Shown in pieces: positions 54,144 through 64,000 of a DNA stretch of 64,000 nucleotides. Source of the DNA: Diphasiastrum complanatum (taxonomy: Eukaryota > Streptophyta > Lycopodiopsida > Lycopodiales > Lycopodiaceae); NCBI GenBank assembly GCA_029204225.1, contig CM055109.1, positions 43,957,054 through 44,021,053 on the forward strand. The letters are read 5' to 3'. Numbering within the stretch: the stretch's first letter is position 1; each line of letters starts with the position of its first letter. Position numbers and translations under genes: made by a program. The notes under the pieces were generated by a model that was given only the letters and a program-made list of their open reading frames with translations, made no database searches and was not told the DNA's origin.

Positions 54144-55997
54144 GTGCCAGGCAGCTCAGCTTCCACATCAGAAGAATTTTGTGGGTTCAGTGGCGAACCA
54201 CAGACATTCAAGGAGGCTATTGAATGTCCTGAAAAAGACAAATGGATCCAAGCCATGAACGAAGAGATGGAGTCCATGAGGAAGAACCAAGTATGGACGC
54301 TGGAGCCATTACCTCATAAGCGCAAGACTTTCAAATGCAAATGGGTTTTCAAACTCAAATATGGACCAGACGAGAGTGTGATGAAATACAAGACAAGACT
54401 GGTAGCGATGGGTTTCTCTTAGAGATATGGTATTGACTATTCTAAAACCTTCTCTCATGTCGTCAAACATTCATCCCTATGTCTGTTGTTTGCATATGCA
54501 ACAACTTATGACCTCAGGATCCACATTGTGGATGAGAAGACAACCTTCTTACATGGCGAGTTAGATGAAGAGGTCTACATGGATCAACCCCCAGGATTTG
54601 TCTCGAATTCACTTCCTGACTATGTATGCAGAATGCATAGAAGCATCTATGGTCTAAAGCAATCAGCCCGACAATGGTACAAGAAGAAGGATCAGGCCCT
54701 GAAATCATTGGGATTCAAGCCTCTGTTGGCTGACTCCAATGTGTATGTCAGAGTTACAGATGGGCAGATCATCATAGTTACAGATGGGCATCTGATACTT
54801 TGCAGGAGTGAGCAGCTAATTGCTAAAGTAAAGACAGACATCTTGAAGCATTTCGAGATAGTGGATTTGGGAGAAGCCAGGTGCTACCTAGGCTTACAAA
54901 TTGAAAGAGACTATGAGGGAGGGAAGTTATATCTTCACCAATCCAGATACACCCAGAAGATCCTAGAGGACTTTGGGATGTTGAACTGCAAAGGAGCGAA
55001 CACTCCAATGCTCACAAGGGCGGTGCTAACAAATGACGACTATCCAAAGACTGAGGAAGAAAGGGAACAGATGCAACTCACACCCTACATGAGGCTGATA
55101 GGTTCACTGATGTACCTTACAGACAACACACGTCCTGATATTGCTTATGCAGTATTCAAGATGAGCCAATTCTGCATGAATCCAAGCTCGACACATTGGA
55201 AAATTGCAAAACAAATTTTGCAATATCTTCAATTAATGAGGGATTATGGCTTGTGTTATTGTCGTGGTGCAGGTCTCAGGATACTTTCCTACAGTGATGC
55301 TAGCTGGGCATCTCTCAAGGACGATTGTAAAAGTGTCTTAAGGGGATGCACCATCGCATCAAGTGCAGCAGTTCTCTGGGTCAGCAAAAAGCAGACCATT
55401 GTAGCCCAGTCATCCTGTGAGGCAGAGTATGTGGCAGTAGCGAAGATGGCCAACGAAATAATTTGGCTAAGACAGTTCCTGAATGAATTGGACGAAATAA
55501 GAAACGAGCCACTGGCTTTGCAGATGGACAACACCTCTGCAATACACCTAACGAAAGATCTCGTGCTCCATTCCAGAACAAAACACATTGCGATCAAGTA
55601 TCACTTGATCAGGGATCTGATTAAGAAAAAGATGATGCAGACCACCTTCATAGGAACAAAAGATATGGTTGTAGACATCTTCATTAAAGCTCTAGACAAA
55701 GGGCTCTTTGAGAGGCAAAGGAACAGTCTCGGGATTATAAAGCTACCATGCTTTGAGAGGGAGCTGAAGAAACAAAGTGTTTCTGATTACAAAGCCTTGC
55801 TAGCTTTCAGCCCTTCACCTGACAAAGATGTTCGCAAACTCGAACATCTGGAGACGCGAAACACAAAAAATTTCACGAACACGAAAGTCAACGAAGACGA
55901 AGGCGAACGGTTCGCGAACATGAAGAATCCACAAATGAGATTCCTTTGCGGTCCGCAAGAGAGAAAGGCAGATGAGGTAAGCGAAACCAATGGTTGA
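54144..55997 (+). pseudogene. copia reverse transcriptase-RNase H, YVDD motif lost
   Basis: A linker and RT entry (54144-54422: CKWVFKLKYGPDESVMKY) end in a stop; RT continues open from 54486 for 503 codons. DEKTTFLHGELDEEVYMDQP and SIYGLKQSARQWYKKKD are normal. Where YVDD should be, the sequence reads VTDGQIIIVTDGHLIL: a 14-bp word, GTTACAGATGGGCA, occurs twice in frame (54753-54766 and 54777-54790) and the catalytic Asp pair is gone. RNase H has SYSDASWASL, SSCEAEYVAVAKM (usual Thr is Cys) and QMDNTSAIHL. The frame runs about 80 residues past the usual copia end, with a Lys/Glu/Asn-rich tail. Confidence 0.9.
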
Positions 55998-56563
55998 AAT
56001 AAAACCCGTTCTATCCTCATGCTCCAAGGAGTACCACCAGAGATCATGCAAGTACCCAGAAGTACAGAGATCTGACCTGATGGCATAACATCAGCAGATA
56101 CTTCCTAGGTCGTGGCTAATTGCCACTCTTGTAATTTTTCGATTAGTTGTAGATGTTTAGTTACTCTAATCTTAGGTTTACATAGAGAGACCATACTTAC
56201 TGGATAGTACTTGACATATATCAGAACAAGATACACAGAGTGTAATAATAGAAGTAAAAAAGAAAAAGAAAAAGTCTGATGCTAGTAAGCAATCAAGGCG
56301 AACACAGACAGAAGGTCCGCCTGCGTGCGAGAAGATAATTCTGTCAAGGATCAGAGGATCCAATTGTCCGCTAGTGAAGTGAGACTACTACTCGTGAGAG
56401 AGTCGTGCTTCTCTCACGCCAATGCATTGCGTGGATTCACATGTAGTGCCCCCTGAAGAAATCAAAGAAAGTCAATATAGATTATTTTTCTGGTGGTGTC
56501 TGTTCTTGGATGTCGAATGCTTATGCTATTTTATTTTGTATGTCTGAGTTTTCTTGTCCCTTT

Positions 56564-56793
56564 TGAATTTCGCACCTTGGTTGAAATGAAGTCGAATGCT
56601 GTATTAATTTTTATGAACGTAGATAAGTAGTAAGTAACTACTCTTAAGAGGATTGTAGGAGTGTTTCCGTTGGCAGTGCCTAGCGAACGCATTCGAACTC
56701 CATCCAAATCTCAAAAGAGAGTCGCGAATGTTTCGTGAATTTTCTTCTCATGATTCTCATCAATCGTATCGGAGCAACGCACGACTCCCAACA
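56564..56793 (+). repeat. copia 3' LTR (230 bp)
   Basis: Begins TGAATTTCGCACCTTGGTTG and ends ACGACTCCCAACA. No clear polypurine tract is visible before it, which is unusual. Confidence 0.9.
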
Positions 56794-57020
56794 TCTCCTT
56801 CAAATCTCAACTACAACTGAAGAGCTCTGTTAAATCTCAACCGAAATCCAACGCTTAAATCTCAACTGGCGAGATTCTCAATCTCAACCGATGTGATTCT
56901 CCCACTCAATCGAAGAGATTTTATCACGTCTCGACCGAAGAGTTTTGATCAACTCTCAACCGGAGGGTCTGGGTCCAATCTCGACCGGAGGGATTTCTCC
57001 CAATCTCAACCCGACCAGAT
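56794..57020 (+). repeat. Gypsy leader tandem array, second half
   Basis: Resumes with TCTCCTTCAAATCTCAAC directly after the copia 3' LTR, continuing the unit interrupted at 51209, and goes on with TCTCAACCGATG / TCTCGACCGAAG / TCTCGACCGGAGGG units up to the gag leader. Confidence 0.9.
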
Positions 57021-57339
57021 CCACGCTCAACCACCAAATATTTTCAACGACCATCTATCTGTCAAACCAAATGCACTACAAGATGCCTTGAGCCGTAGCC
57101 ATCGCAAATCACTATGTTACACCGTAGTGATCGCTTTCAACTGTAGCCATCACCAGCACCACCGCTATTGTCAGAACCCCAATCACACACCTCCGCTCTT
57201 CCAATGATAGAAACCAAATCCCAACTATCGCACCAGCCGTCTTGACCTGTAGCAACCGCATTCCGTTGAACGTATCCACCGTAACAAAGAGTCCAAGAGA
57301 ACTATTTACACAATCCTACGATACTCTAAAATTTTTTAT

Positions 57340-59140
57340 GGATTGTTTTTACGATCCGAATTCTACGGAGGACTATCCACCAGAGATGGTATCCCCATCC
57401 ACAGAACAGGATCGATTTAACAGATATTCCCAGATGAAATCCCAAGTCCAAGAGCCGTCCACCAACCCATTTGACAGATGGGAACCCATGCGTTATGAAG
57501 CTCCATATGAATGACCACATTTTCATGCTGCCGAATCTTCACATGCACGAGCTCACTTAAACGGAGCTTTTGCAAATAATGTTCCACATACTGAAAAACG
57601 TACCCCAAAGCTCGTCTTACCTAAGTATGATGGTAACATTAATCCTCAAAGATTTCTTCAAATTTATGAGAATGCATGTGATGTCTATGGCGAGACATCA
57701 CCAGACGCCATGGTTCAACTCTTCTCGATGATCATCATCGATCGAGCACGATAATGGTTTTTTAACCTTGATCGTGAAGATAAATGTGACTGGTCACTCT
57801 TGAAGGAGGCCTTTATCAAACACTTCAAGCCATTTTGCTTGATAGAAAGTCCTTTTGTCAAACTAAGTAACATCAAAATGACAAAAGATGAGAAACTCCG
57901 TGACTACATTGAACGATTTAAACGATTAAAAAGTCAGGTACAAGAGCAACCCACTGAGTCCATGCTCATCATTTGGTTCCTCGTTGGACTCCCACGATGG
58001 ATACGACGTGAAATTTGTTCTAATGATGAATATACATCATTAAAACAAGCCATGTCTAATGCCATTCGGGAAGAAGACAAAGGCTCAGATGTCGATGAGC
58101 CACGTGAATGGAGAGCACATCGTGTTGTCCAAGAAGCTCGACCAAATGAGAAAACATGAGAACAGTTGTGAAAAACATAGATGGAGTTGCTTAATCAGCA
58201 ACACCAACAACAAATGGAGAAACTCACGAAAGAGTTTCAAAACACTCTTAAGTCTATCCAGAGTTTGATGCCAGGTCAGTTACCCACTGGCCAAATCCAC
58301 CATAGACGAGAGAACACATGGTGCCCTCATTGTCGAGGTGCACACACTAGTAATGAGTGCCCTTCATACCAATTGGTCCCAGATACTTCATTGATCAAAT
58401 GTGATTTTTGCGACTTTATGGGGCATACATCACTTTATTGCTATTACAACCCGAGGAATCAGCCTCACAACCAGTCAGGGGGACATTATCAACCTCCTCA
58501 ACAACCATTTGTTTCACAGATCCAACAAACGCACTATCAACCACGAAACAACCAAGTCCATGTACAAGAGTTGCCCAGACAACCTAGACATGAACCTCAA
58601 CCATAGCTGGCGCTCTTAGGACTACCTCCAAGAGGACAACAAGATCTAGGAGCACAAAAGCATAGAAATACTTGAGAGTCTACACGGACACATCTTGTTG
58701 AAAACTCCTACGATCACTCATATCTTCAAGATACAACACTCCCATCTGTTTCTTCTCAACATTATCAAACCGACAACTCATGCTCATGCAGAAGAGGTGA
58801 GTATTCCACACCACCAGAAAATCTAGCACAGCTAGCCATCCAAGATGGTTACGCTATCGTCACAGGACCAATGAGCAACCCGCTGCTTTATTTGTGGCAA
58901 AACAGGACACTTCATGGTTGACTGTAAAGTTAAGAACCAATACCATGCGGAGTGTCCAGACTGTGTTCGCAAATACAGTTTCAAGGACTGTCCAAAACAA
59001 CCTAACAGGATTTTACCAGCATGTCATATATTATCCGAACCTGTTAGAGTTCTCAATAGAGCACAATGCCAACAACAAGAATAGCAACAAAATAATATCA
59101 AATTAGCTAATCCACATGGAAGCCATTTGACGACTTCCAC
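57340..59140 (+). pseudogene. gag: gypsy gag polyprotein, frame-damaged (second copy)
   Basis: Same protein as the minus-strand gag at 10132-11900: EDYPPEMVSPSTEQDRFNRY (57367 on), KSQVQEPSTNPFDRWEP, stops at 57511 and 57750, then ESPFVKLSNIKMTKDEKL (57850-57900) and IIWFLVGLPRWIRRE (57968-58012). Two zinc knuckles are intact: CPHCRGAHTSNEC (58322-58360) and CDFCDFMGHTSLYC (58399-58442). The third (about 58880-58930) is frame-shifted. Further stops at 58159, 58603 and beyond. It lacks a usable full frame, but its breaks lie at different places from the first copy. Confidence 0.87.
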
Positions 59141-59187
59141 ATTACCGAAAGATTACCCAGACCCAAAAGTGGAACAAAGGCAATACA

Positions 59188-59919
59188 ATGAATTTCGAGA
59201 TGAATTTTTGTGAGAGAAAGAACATATTGAAAGTTTGTTATCAGCTCAAATCCCCGAAAAGGAGCCATCCCTACGGGGACTTGAAGTATTTTCTGACCTC
59301 TTGCAAGCTCAACTCACCATCGTTCCATACCGCAGTAAAATCCTTCACTGGGCTTCAATGTTATATCCATCGAAGTTTTCAGATGCCTACTATTCCTAAT
59401 GAACAGTGGAAAATAGAAGAGATTCTTGAAATTCCCCAGATTTCTATGAATCTGCTGAATGTAGGTGTTGCTAAGGGGACTAGCATCACCCTACCTTTGT
59501 CCTATAAAAACTATCCCGCAGTATCTGCTATCCTAGATAGCGGATCAGACATTAATATACTGGCTTTGTCCTTGGCAAAGTCATGGGGCTTCCATACCCT
59601 CGATCAACCACGATATAAACTTCGCATGGCTGATCAACGAGTTACTGACCCTGCTAGTCATTTATCAAATATAAAAGTTCGCATAGCAGGTGTCAAATTT
59701 GTGATAGATTTTGTCATCTTAGATTTACCAGAAGATACCAATACATATAAACTCCTTCTTGGTACAACTTGGCTCCAAATGGCAGGTGTTGTCCAAGATT
59801 GGAAGCATAGCAAAATTACCTTTGGCAACCACGATAAACGAGTCATGGTTGACTCAATGTTTGAGAAGATGACAACAATAGGTTCAATCACCGAAGATCC
59901 GATGCTATCATGGCCTTAG
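59188..59919 (+). pseudogene. gypsy aspartic protease (second copy), truncated
   Basis: Open for 243 codons. ILEIPQISMNLLNVGVAKGT leads to VSAILDSGSDINILALSLAK, with the DSG active site at about 59538, and then VILDLPEDTNTYKLLLGTTW. This protease domain is itself undamaged, in contrast to the first copy. A short unrelated tail follows (59850-59919), and the frame then stops where the sequence turns into copia RT. Confidence 0.88.
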
Positions 59920-59925
59920 CGTCCA

Positions 59926-60376
59926 GGGGAAATCTATATGATCTAACCAGAGGGTTATGTACTTAATGGAAAATAGGATCGTGTTTGTAAACTCCAAAAG
60001 GCATTGTATGGCTTGAAACAATTTTTGAGAGCTTGGGTGATTCGATTCCTTCTCGAACAAGGATTTGAACCAAGTTTTGCATATTGCAATGTCTATTTCA
60101 AGGCCACTTGAAAATCCTTTATCATCATCACACTATATTGGAGGATACATTGTTATTCATCAATAATATCGAATTAATAAAGGACACCTACGAGCGAATG
60201 TTTTATCAAGAGTTTGAGATGACAGATCTAGGAGAAGCTCATTACTGTCTCAGGATCCAAATCCAAAAGAATAGAAACAAGAAGCTCCTCTACATAAATC
60301 AACAGAAGTATATCTTCAATATAATTTCTAAATTTGACTTCATGAATTGCAAGTTTGTACATTCTTTGTCATGACC
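59926..60376 (+). pseudogene. copia reverse transcriptase fragment
   Basis: KLQKALYGLKQFLRAW near 59990-60035 is the usual LKQAPRAW region. After a shift the frame 60084-60374 gives NNIELIKDTYERMFYQEFEM, TDLGEAHYCLRIQIQ and QQKYIFNIISKFDFMNC, the RT thumb region. The YVDD part is damaged. This fragment directly follows truncated gypsy protease, a chimeric joint. Confidence 0.85.
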
Positions 60377-60379
60377 ATA

Positions 60380-60780
60380 TTCTGTTAAGGACATGGAAAA
60401 GTCCTAATATAGTAGACCGGCCCTCCAATGTTCGAGTTTGTTAGCCACACCAAGATTTAATTTCAAGTCAAGGCTTGTATTGGACTAATAACCTTGAGAG
60501 GACTCAAACACTCTAATTGAGACATATGGAGTAGTGCATGTATGTGTGACAGAAAATAGGCAAGAGGACTGCATAAAGAGATGTGATCTATTTATAGTTG
60601 ACCTACACAGAGATTGCATGGGTTCATGCACATGAATCTATTCTCTATATATTGAGGTAGGGATTCTCTCGTCGACAACTTGGGGTCAAGTTACTAGTTT
60701 CTTTCTTCTCCTCTTGCTTTCACCAGCATATCACTAAAGAATAATTATAATAGTAGTCCCATAATGATCCTTAGTTTACA
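60380..60780. other. Non-coding stretch, LTR-like
   Basis: No gene. CTATTTATAGTTGACC near 60588 could be an LTR TATA element, and the sequence between RT and protease pieces suggests that two element copies meet here. Not proven. Confidence 0.35.
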
Positions 60781-60789
60781 TTCTCATCA

Positions 60790-61990
60790 AATCAGAAACT
60801 GACTCAAAGTCAAGAACAATTATCAAATCCACAGTCGAAGAAGAAGATATTCATGAGATCCAGGATTGCAAGGTTCTCAAAGCGAAGAATGCCAGTAAGC
60901 AACCAGATCAACATGTGAATGCACTCACAACACCTCCCGACATTGACATGGATGAAGGAGCATTTATGGTCAAAGACCGAAAAGCACTATTGGATAATTC
61001 TTGGTTTTTGGAATCTAGAGCTACTCAACATATGACCAGTCATCATGAACATTTTCACTCCTATATGCCTTACAGTACAAAGAACTACGTTTATCTTGGC
61101 GATGATAGCACTCACACTATCAAAGGTGAAGGCACTATAAGATTGAAATTCCAACATGATCAATTCAAACTACTATCAAATGTTTAATATGTACCTAAAC
61201 TCTCTATGAGCCTGTTATCAGTAAGTAGGATCATTGATTTAGATCATAGGGTGCAGTTTGAGTCTGATCAATGTGAATTATCGATAGGACAATTAAGGTC
61301 CTTGCACTCGGCAAGAGACATGGATACTTATATAGATTGGCACATTGTTATTCTGATACTGGTCAAGCCTTGAAAACCTTTGTTCTTGTCAATAAAGAAT
61401 TACTATGACATCATCGATTAGGACACTTGAATCATACATCTGTTTTATACATGTCTAAATAATCCCTAGCACTTTATCTCGACTATCCAGCCGATAAAGT
61501 CGACTTCCCTATCTGTCATAGCTGCATCCTTGGAAAGCAGACTAGGACTCCCTTTAGATCAAGTCATAGGCATGCAGCAAAAGATTTGTTAGACATTATT
61601 TGTTCAGATATATGTGGTCCAATGCAAACTTCTTGTTGCTTGATGCAAAGCATTTTATTGCCTTCATTAACGAATATTCAAGAAGAACATCTGTTTATTT
61701 CATTAAGCATAAATAGGAGGCTTTCAACAAGTTTCGACAATTCAAAGAGCATGCAGAAAATCAAACTAGTAAAAGAATTAAAGCATTGAGATTTGACAAC
61801 ACGGGAGAATTCATGTCTACCGAATTCAAGGAGTATTATCTTGGCAATGACATTAAGCAACAATACATTACCTCCTATTCGCCTCAGTCGAATGGTCTTG
61901 TTGAGAGAAAGAACAGAACCTTAGTCGACAGCTCTCTCAGGCTTTCAAGCTTGAACACTCTTGAGCATTTTAGCTCAGTTAAGTTTTGCT
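60790..61990 (+). pseudogene. copia gag end, protease and integrase remnant
   Basis: Plus-strand remnant in the order gag end, protease, integrase. FLESRATQHMTSHHEHFHSY (61006 on) is the protease entry; the usual DSGATQHM is ESRATQHM, so both the Asp and the Gly are changed. YVPKLSMSLLSVSRI and a damaged zinc finger follow to about 61540. The integrase core has DIICSDICGPMQT (first Asp, about 61600), LRFDNTGEFMSTEF (second Asp, 61786) and NGLVERKNRTLVD (Glu, 61890). Many stops and shifts. It sits downstream of an RT fragment, the reverse of copia order, so it is a separate copy or rearranged. Confidence 0.85.
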
Positions 61991-62129
61991 AGTAGTGCTT
62001 ACTGCTTATTAGCAAAAGTGAAGATTCAGACAAAGATTTTCAGTTACTCATAGATAACTTAGAGTACGTGATTTCTATCTACAATTGTCTTGTGCTCATC
62101 ATCATTTGTTTCATGCTAAATCAATCTAT

Positions 62130-62350
62130 CCTTTATTGCATTCAATATTATATCAAAATGTATGCATCTCTGTGATTGTTTTGTAGTTGATAAATCTGAT
62201 ATTGCTTTTGTCTGATAATTCAATTCGTTATTGTTTGGCTACATAATCACTGTAGTACTGACAATTTCAAAGTTAGTTACTATAAGATTGAACGTGACGC
62301 TTTGTCATTATGTTTTGTTCAATATTGATAGGCATAGTCATGCATTAGGA
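62130..62350. repeat. LTR-like fragment shared with 50500-50610
   Basis: ATGTTTTGTTCAATATTGAT, AGGCATAGTCATGCATTAGG parallels TTTTGTTCATTCTGATAGGC, GTAGTCATGCTTAGG at 50575, with weaker similarity before it. It ends where the minus-strand copia gag piece begins. Confidence 0.5.
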
Positions 62351-62626
62351 AAGCAAGTTCCATTCTGCTGCGCTCAATAAGTCGGTCACTACCTTCGACT
62401 TGTCATTATTGCTATCACCTATTTCCAACATAATGTAGAGCCATCCTAGCTCTCTTCTTATATCTTTGTACTTCATGAAGGACTGAGGCTCCTCCCCAAT
62501 CCCAAGTACAATGTCCATCACGTCTTGGAGTATCAAGATTGACTCCATTCTTACCTTCCAAATAGAATAGCTAGAGGAAGATAGTATTTCACTAGATTCC
62601 AATAGGAAGGAACCCATAGAAGCCAT
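62345..62626 (-). pseudogene. gag: copia gag N-terminal piece, minus strand
   Basis: On the minus strand ATG ending at 62626 opens MASMGSFLLESSEILSSSSY, SIWKVRMESILILQDVMDIV, similar to the plus-strand gag at 45630. It stays open for 93 codons and is cut off near 62350 by an LTR-like fragment. A 605-bp leader separates it from the primer site at 63232-63243, so the start codon is well placed. Confidence 0.88.
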
Positions 62627-63231
62627 GAAATAGTGAAGACTCCTTGTAATGAGACAATAAAATGTTGCTTCTCTCTCACTATAGGATCCATAAAGGGTAT
62701 ACTACCAACTCTCATGCAAGATATTGCAACAAAATGTGATATGGATCTCACTAGCTCTAGCAATCTCTCTCAAACTAGATCAACCTCTCACTCAAAGGTG
62801 GAGTATAGGCAAAGTTTGGGTCAAACTATCTTTGTCACGAGTGAAATACTCAAAGAATCCACAAATCACTCAAATGCAATGCAATTTTATGAAACAATGT
62901 GGCTATGACCTCAAAAAGATGACTAGATCTCAAATAGATGGGATTGGCAAGCCTATTCTAGAATTTATGGATCAAATAAGCAAGATAGAGATAAAGATAG
63001 ATGTGTCCAACCAAGTTGGGTGCCCTACTCACCTTGATTTAGCTGGCTATAACTTTTTATTGGAAGATCCAAATGAATCAAAACCAATTGGTACACAATC
63101 TAGACTCTACTAGCTTTCAAACAAGCTATCTAGCATGAAATTTGGATCCAACTTGGAAGAGATCTATCCAAATGAAATTTTCATGAAAATTTTCAAACTT
63201 GTGATGAGAGATGCATCAAACACTTAGGTAG

Positions 63232-63243
63232 GCTCTGATACCA
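63232..63243 (-). other. Primer-binding site (initiator tRNA-Met), minus strand
   Basis: TGGTATCAGAGC on the minus strand directly adjoining the LTR that starts at 63244. Confidence 0.95.
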
Positions 63244-64000
63244 TGTGAAAATTCACATGTGTGGAAATGCCCCAATGCATGATTAAGATCTCCTAAGCTT
63301 TGTTCTTGCACTTTAGATGAACCATAGATTGAAATCCAAGATCTATGTCAAATTCTAAGGCAAAGACACAAATCTACATACATACAATCATCACAAAAGT
63401 ACTTTCACATGTGTGGGAGGTACTCATGAAAAAAACTAAGAAAATTGCTTGCTCTCGGGTAGAGAGAGAAAGTGCCAATCAAGCCTCGGGGAGAGAGAGA
63501 ATGGTATACACACAAAAATTGATCAAATTCCAATATGACTCAAAAAACTCAACATAGATTATGAGGGGAATCAAAGTACATGTAGAACCTCGAGGTAGTC
63601 CAAGCTCAATTCCTATTGGACCCCTTTTTTAGCACCTCTCTAATCCTATTGGATGAGTGATTCATCATCCCTTGATTTTGATTGGACCCATCTAACAAAT
63701 CTTTCACTTATGATTGGACCCTTGACTCTTTGCCAACACATTTACCTTGATCACTCATCAAATCTAACTTTGACACTTGTAAACAACCTAACTAGCTCAA
63801 GCTATGTCATAATTGAATTTTGGCCTAATGATGATAAAACAAGTGTACTTGACTATTTGACCTCTAAAGCCAATAATGGCCCTATCAACTAATGACAACA
63901 AGATGTCTGACTAACAAACTTTATGACACCCCTAAAATCAACATAGATAACTTTATACATTTTTCACATAGTTCACTTTAGCATCATTTAGTTGTCGGCT
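63244..64000 (-). repeat. copia 5' LTR, runs off the window
   Basis: In plus reading begins TGTGAAAATTCACATGTGTGG. It shares many ordered words with 38911-39598 (TTGCTCTCGGGTAGAGAGAG, CTAACTAGCTC, AATGGCCCTATC). Contains CACATGTGTGG boxes at 63254 and 63406. The end is outside the window. Confidence 0.85.

Larger units (their letters stand above)
51210..56793 (+). mobile_element. Ty1/copia retrotransposon nested in the gypsy leader
   Basis: 5.6-kb element with short LTRs (51210-51439 and 56564-56793, both TGAATTYCGC...CCAACA, 230 bp, roughly nine-tenths identical by eye). The primer site TGGTATCAGAGC is at 51441-51452. Flanks are GCTCC before and TCTCC after, a 5-bp target duplication with one change. 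The interrupted gypsy repeat unit joins correctly across the insertion. Gene order gag-protease-integrase-RT-RNase H confirms copia. All genes are damaged to some degree. Confidence 0.92.
50680..59919 (+). mobile_element. Relative of the 13-kb gypsy element, split by a copia insertion
   Basis: The leader starts TCATTCCACAACTACACAGA at about 50682, matching the leader of the first element just inside its LTR. The CTCGACCGG-type array runs to 51209, is interrupted by a copia element (51210-56793), and resumes at 56794 to about 57020. Gag and protease follow on the plus strand to 59919, where coding switches abruptly to copia RT. The 5' LTR is not clearly identified, and all of pol after protease is lost. 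Confidence 0.85.
62345..64000 (-). mobile_element. 5' end of a minus-strand copia element
   Basis: Minus-strand 5' LTR (63244 to beyond the window end), primer site, leader and truncated gag. Everything downstream of gag is missing here. The LTR is of the same family as the remnant at 38911-39598. Confidence 0.85.

Noticed and set aside
1-64000. Transfer RNA, ribosomal RNA or organelle-derived DNA
   Set aside because: I scanned for cloverleaf-like and conserved rRNA or plastid gene sequences and recognised none. A dedicated tRNA or rRNA search would be needed to exclude decayed copies.

Overview
This window is nuclear DNA of a land plant with a large, repeat-rich genome. The evidence is plant-type Ty1/copia and Ty3/gypsy retrotransposons, a BED-finger hAT transposase with introns, and one spliced host gene of the HVA22 family. 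I cannot name the species from the sequence. The window holds almost nothing but transposable elements, many nested or broken. I recognise one host gene with an intact reading frame.

Layout. 716-13774: a 13-kb gypsy element on the minus strand, bounded by perfect 5-bp target-site duplications. It has a leader full of short tandem repeats, decayed gag-protease-RT-integrase, and an unusual extra reading-frame region of more than 3 kb between integrase and the 3' LTR. 14553-18404: a 3.85-kb hAT transposon sitting in an (AT)n tract, with a four-exon transposase that carries one in-frame stop. 18405-20400: microsatellites, a perfect-looking large palindrome and a ~105-bp foldback. 22458-27299: an HVA22-like gene on the minus strand, five coding exons including a 27-nt microexon, 161 codons, no frame damage; its 3.2-kb second intron is filled with degenerate repeats.

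28950-36997: gypsy debris. It includes a gag-protease fragment cut off by a short palindrome-packed element, a deleted relative of the first gypsy element, a gag-integrase remnant and a scrambled two-piece fragment. 38911-49340: copia elements, namely an LTR remnant, an RNase H remnant, a minus-strand element whose integrase glutamate codon is a stop, and, head-to-head with it, a plus-strand element lacking its integrase core but with an open 591-codon RT-RNase H frame. 50680-59919: a second relative of the first gypsy element, split by a copia element (51210-56793) that inserted into its leader repeat. 59920-64000: rearranged copia pieces, ending in the 5' end of a minus-strand copia element whose LTR runs off the window.

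The elements do not work together as a system. What links them is shared non-coding sequence: a CTCGACCGGAG-type tandem repeat in gypsy leaders and in the 3' part of the large element, and a TTCACACGTGTGAA-type box in several copia LTRs. The HVA22-like gene is probably an ER membrane-shaping protein. It appears to have survived with its neighbourhood overrun by repeats.
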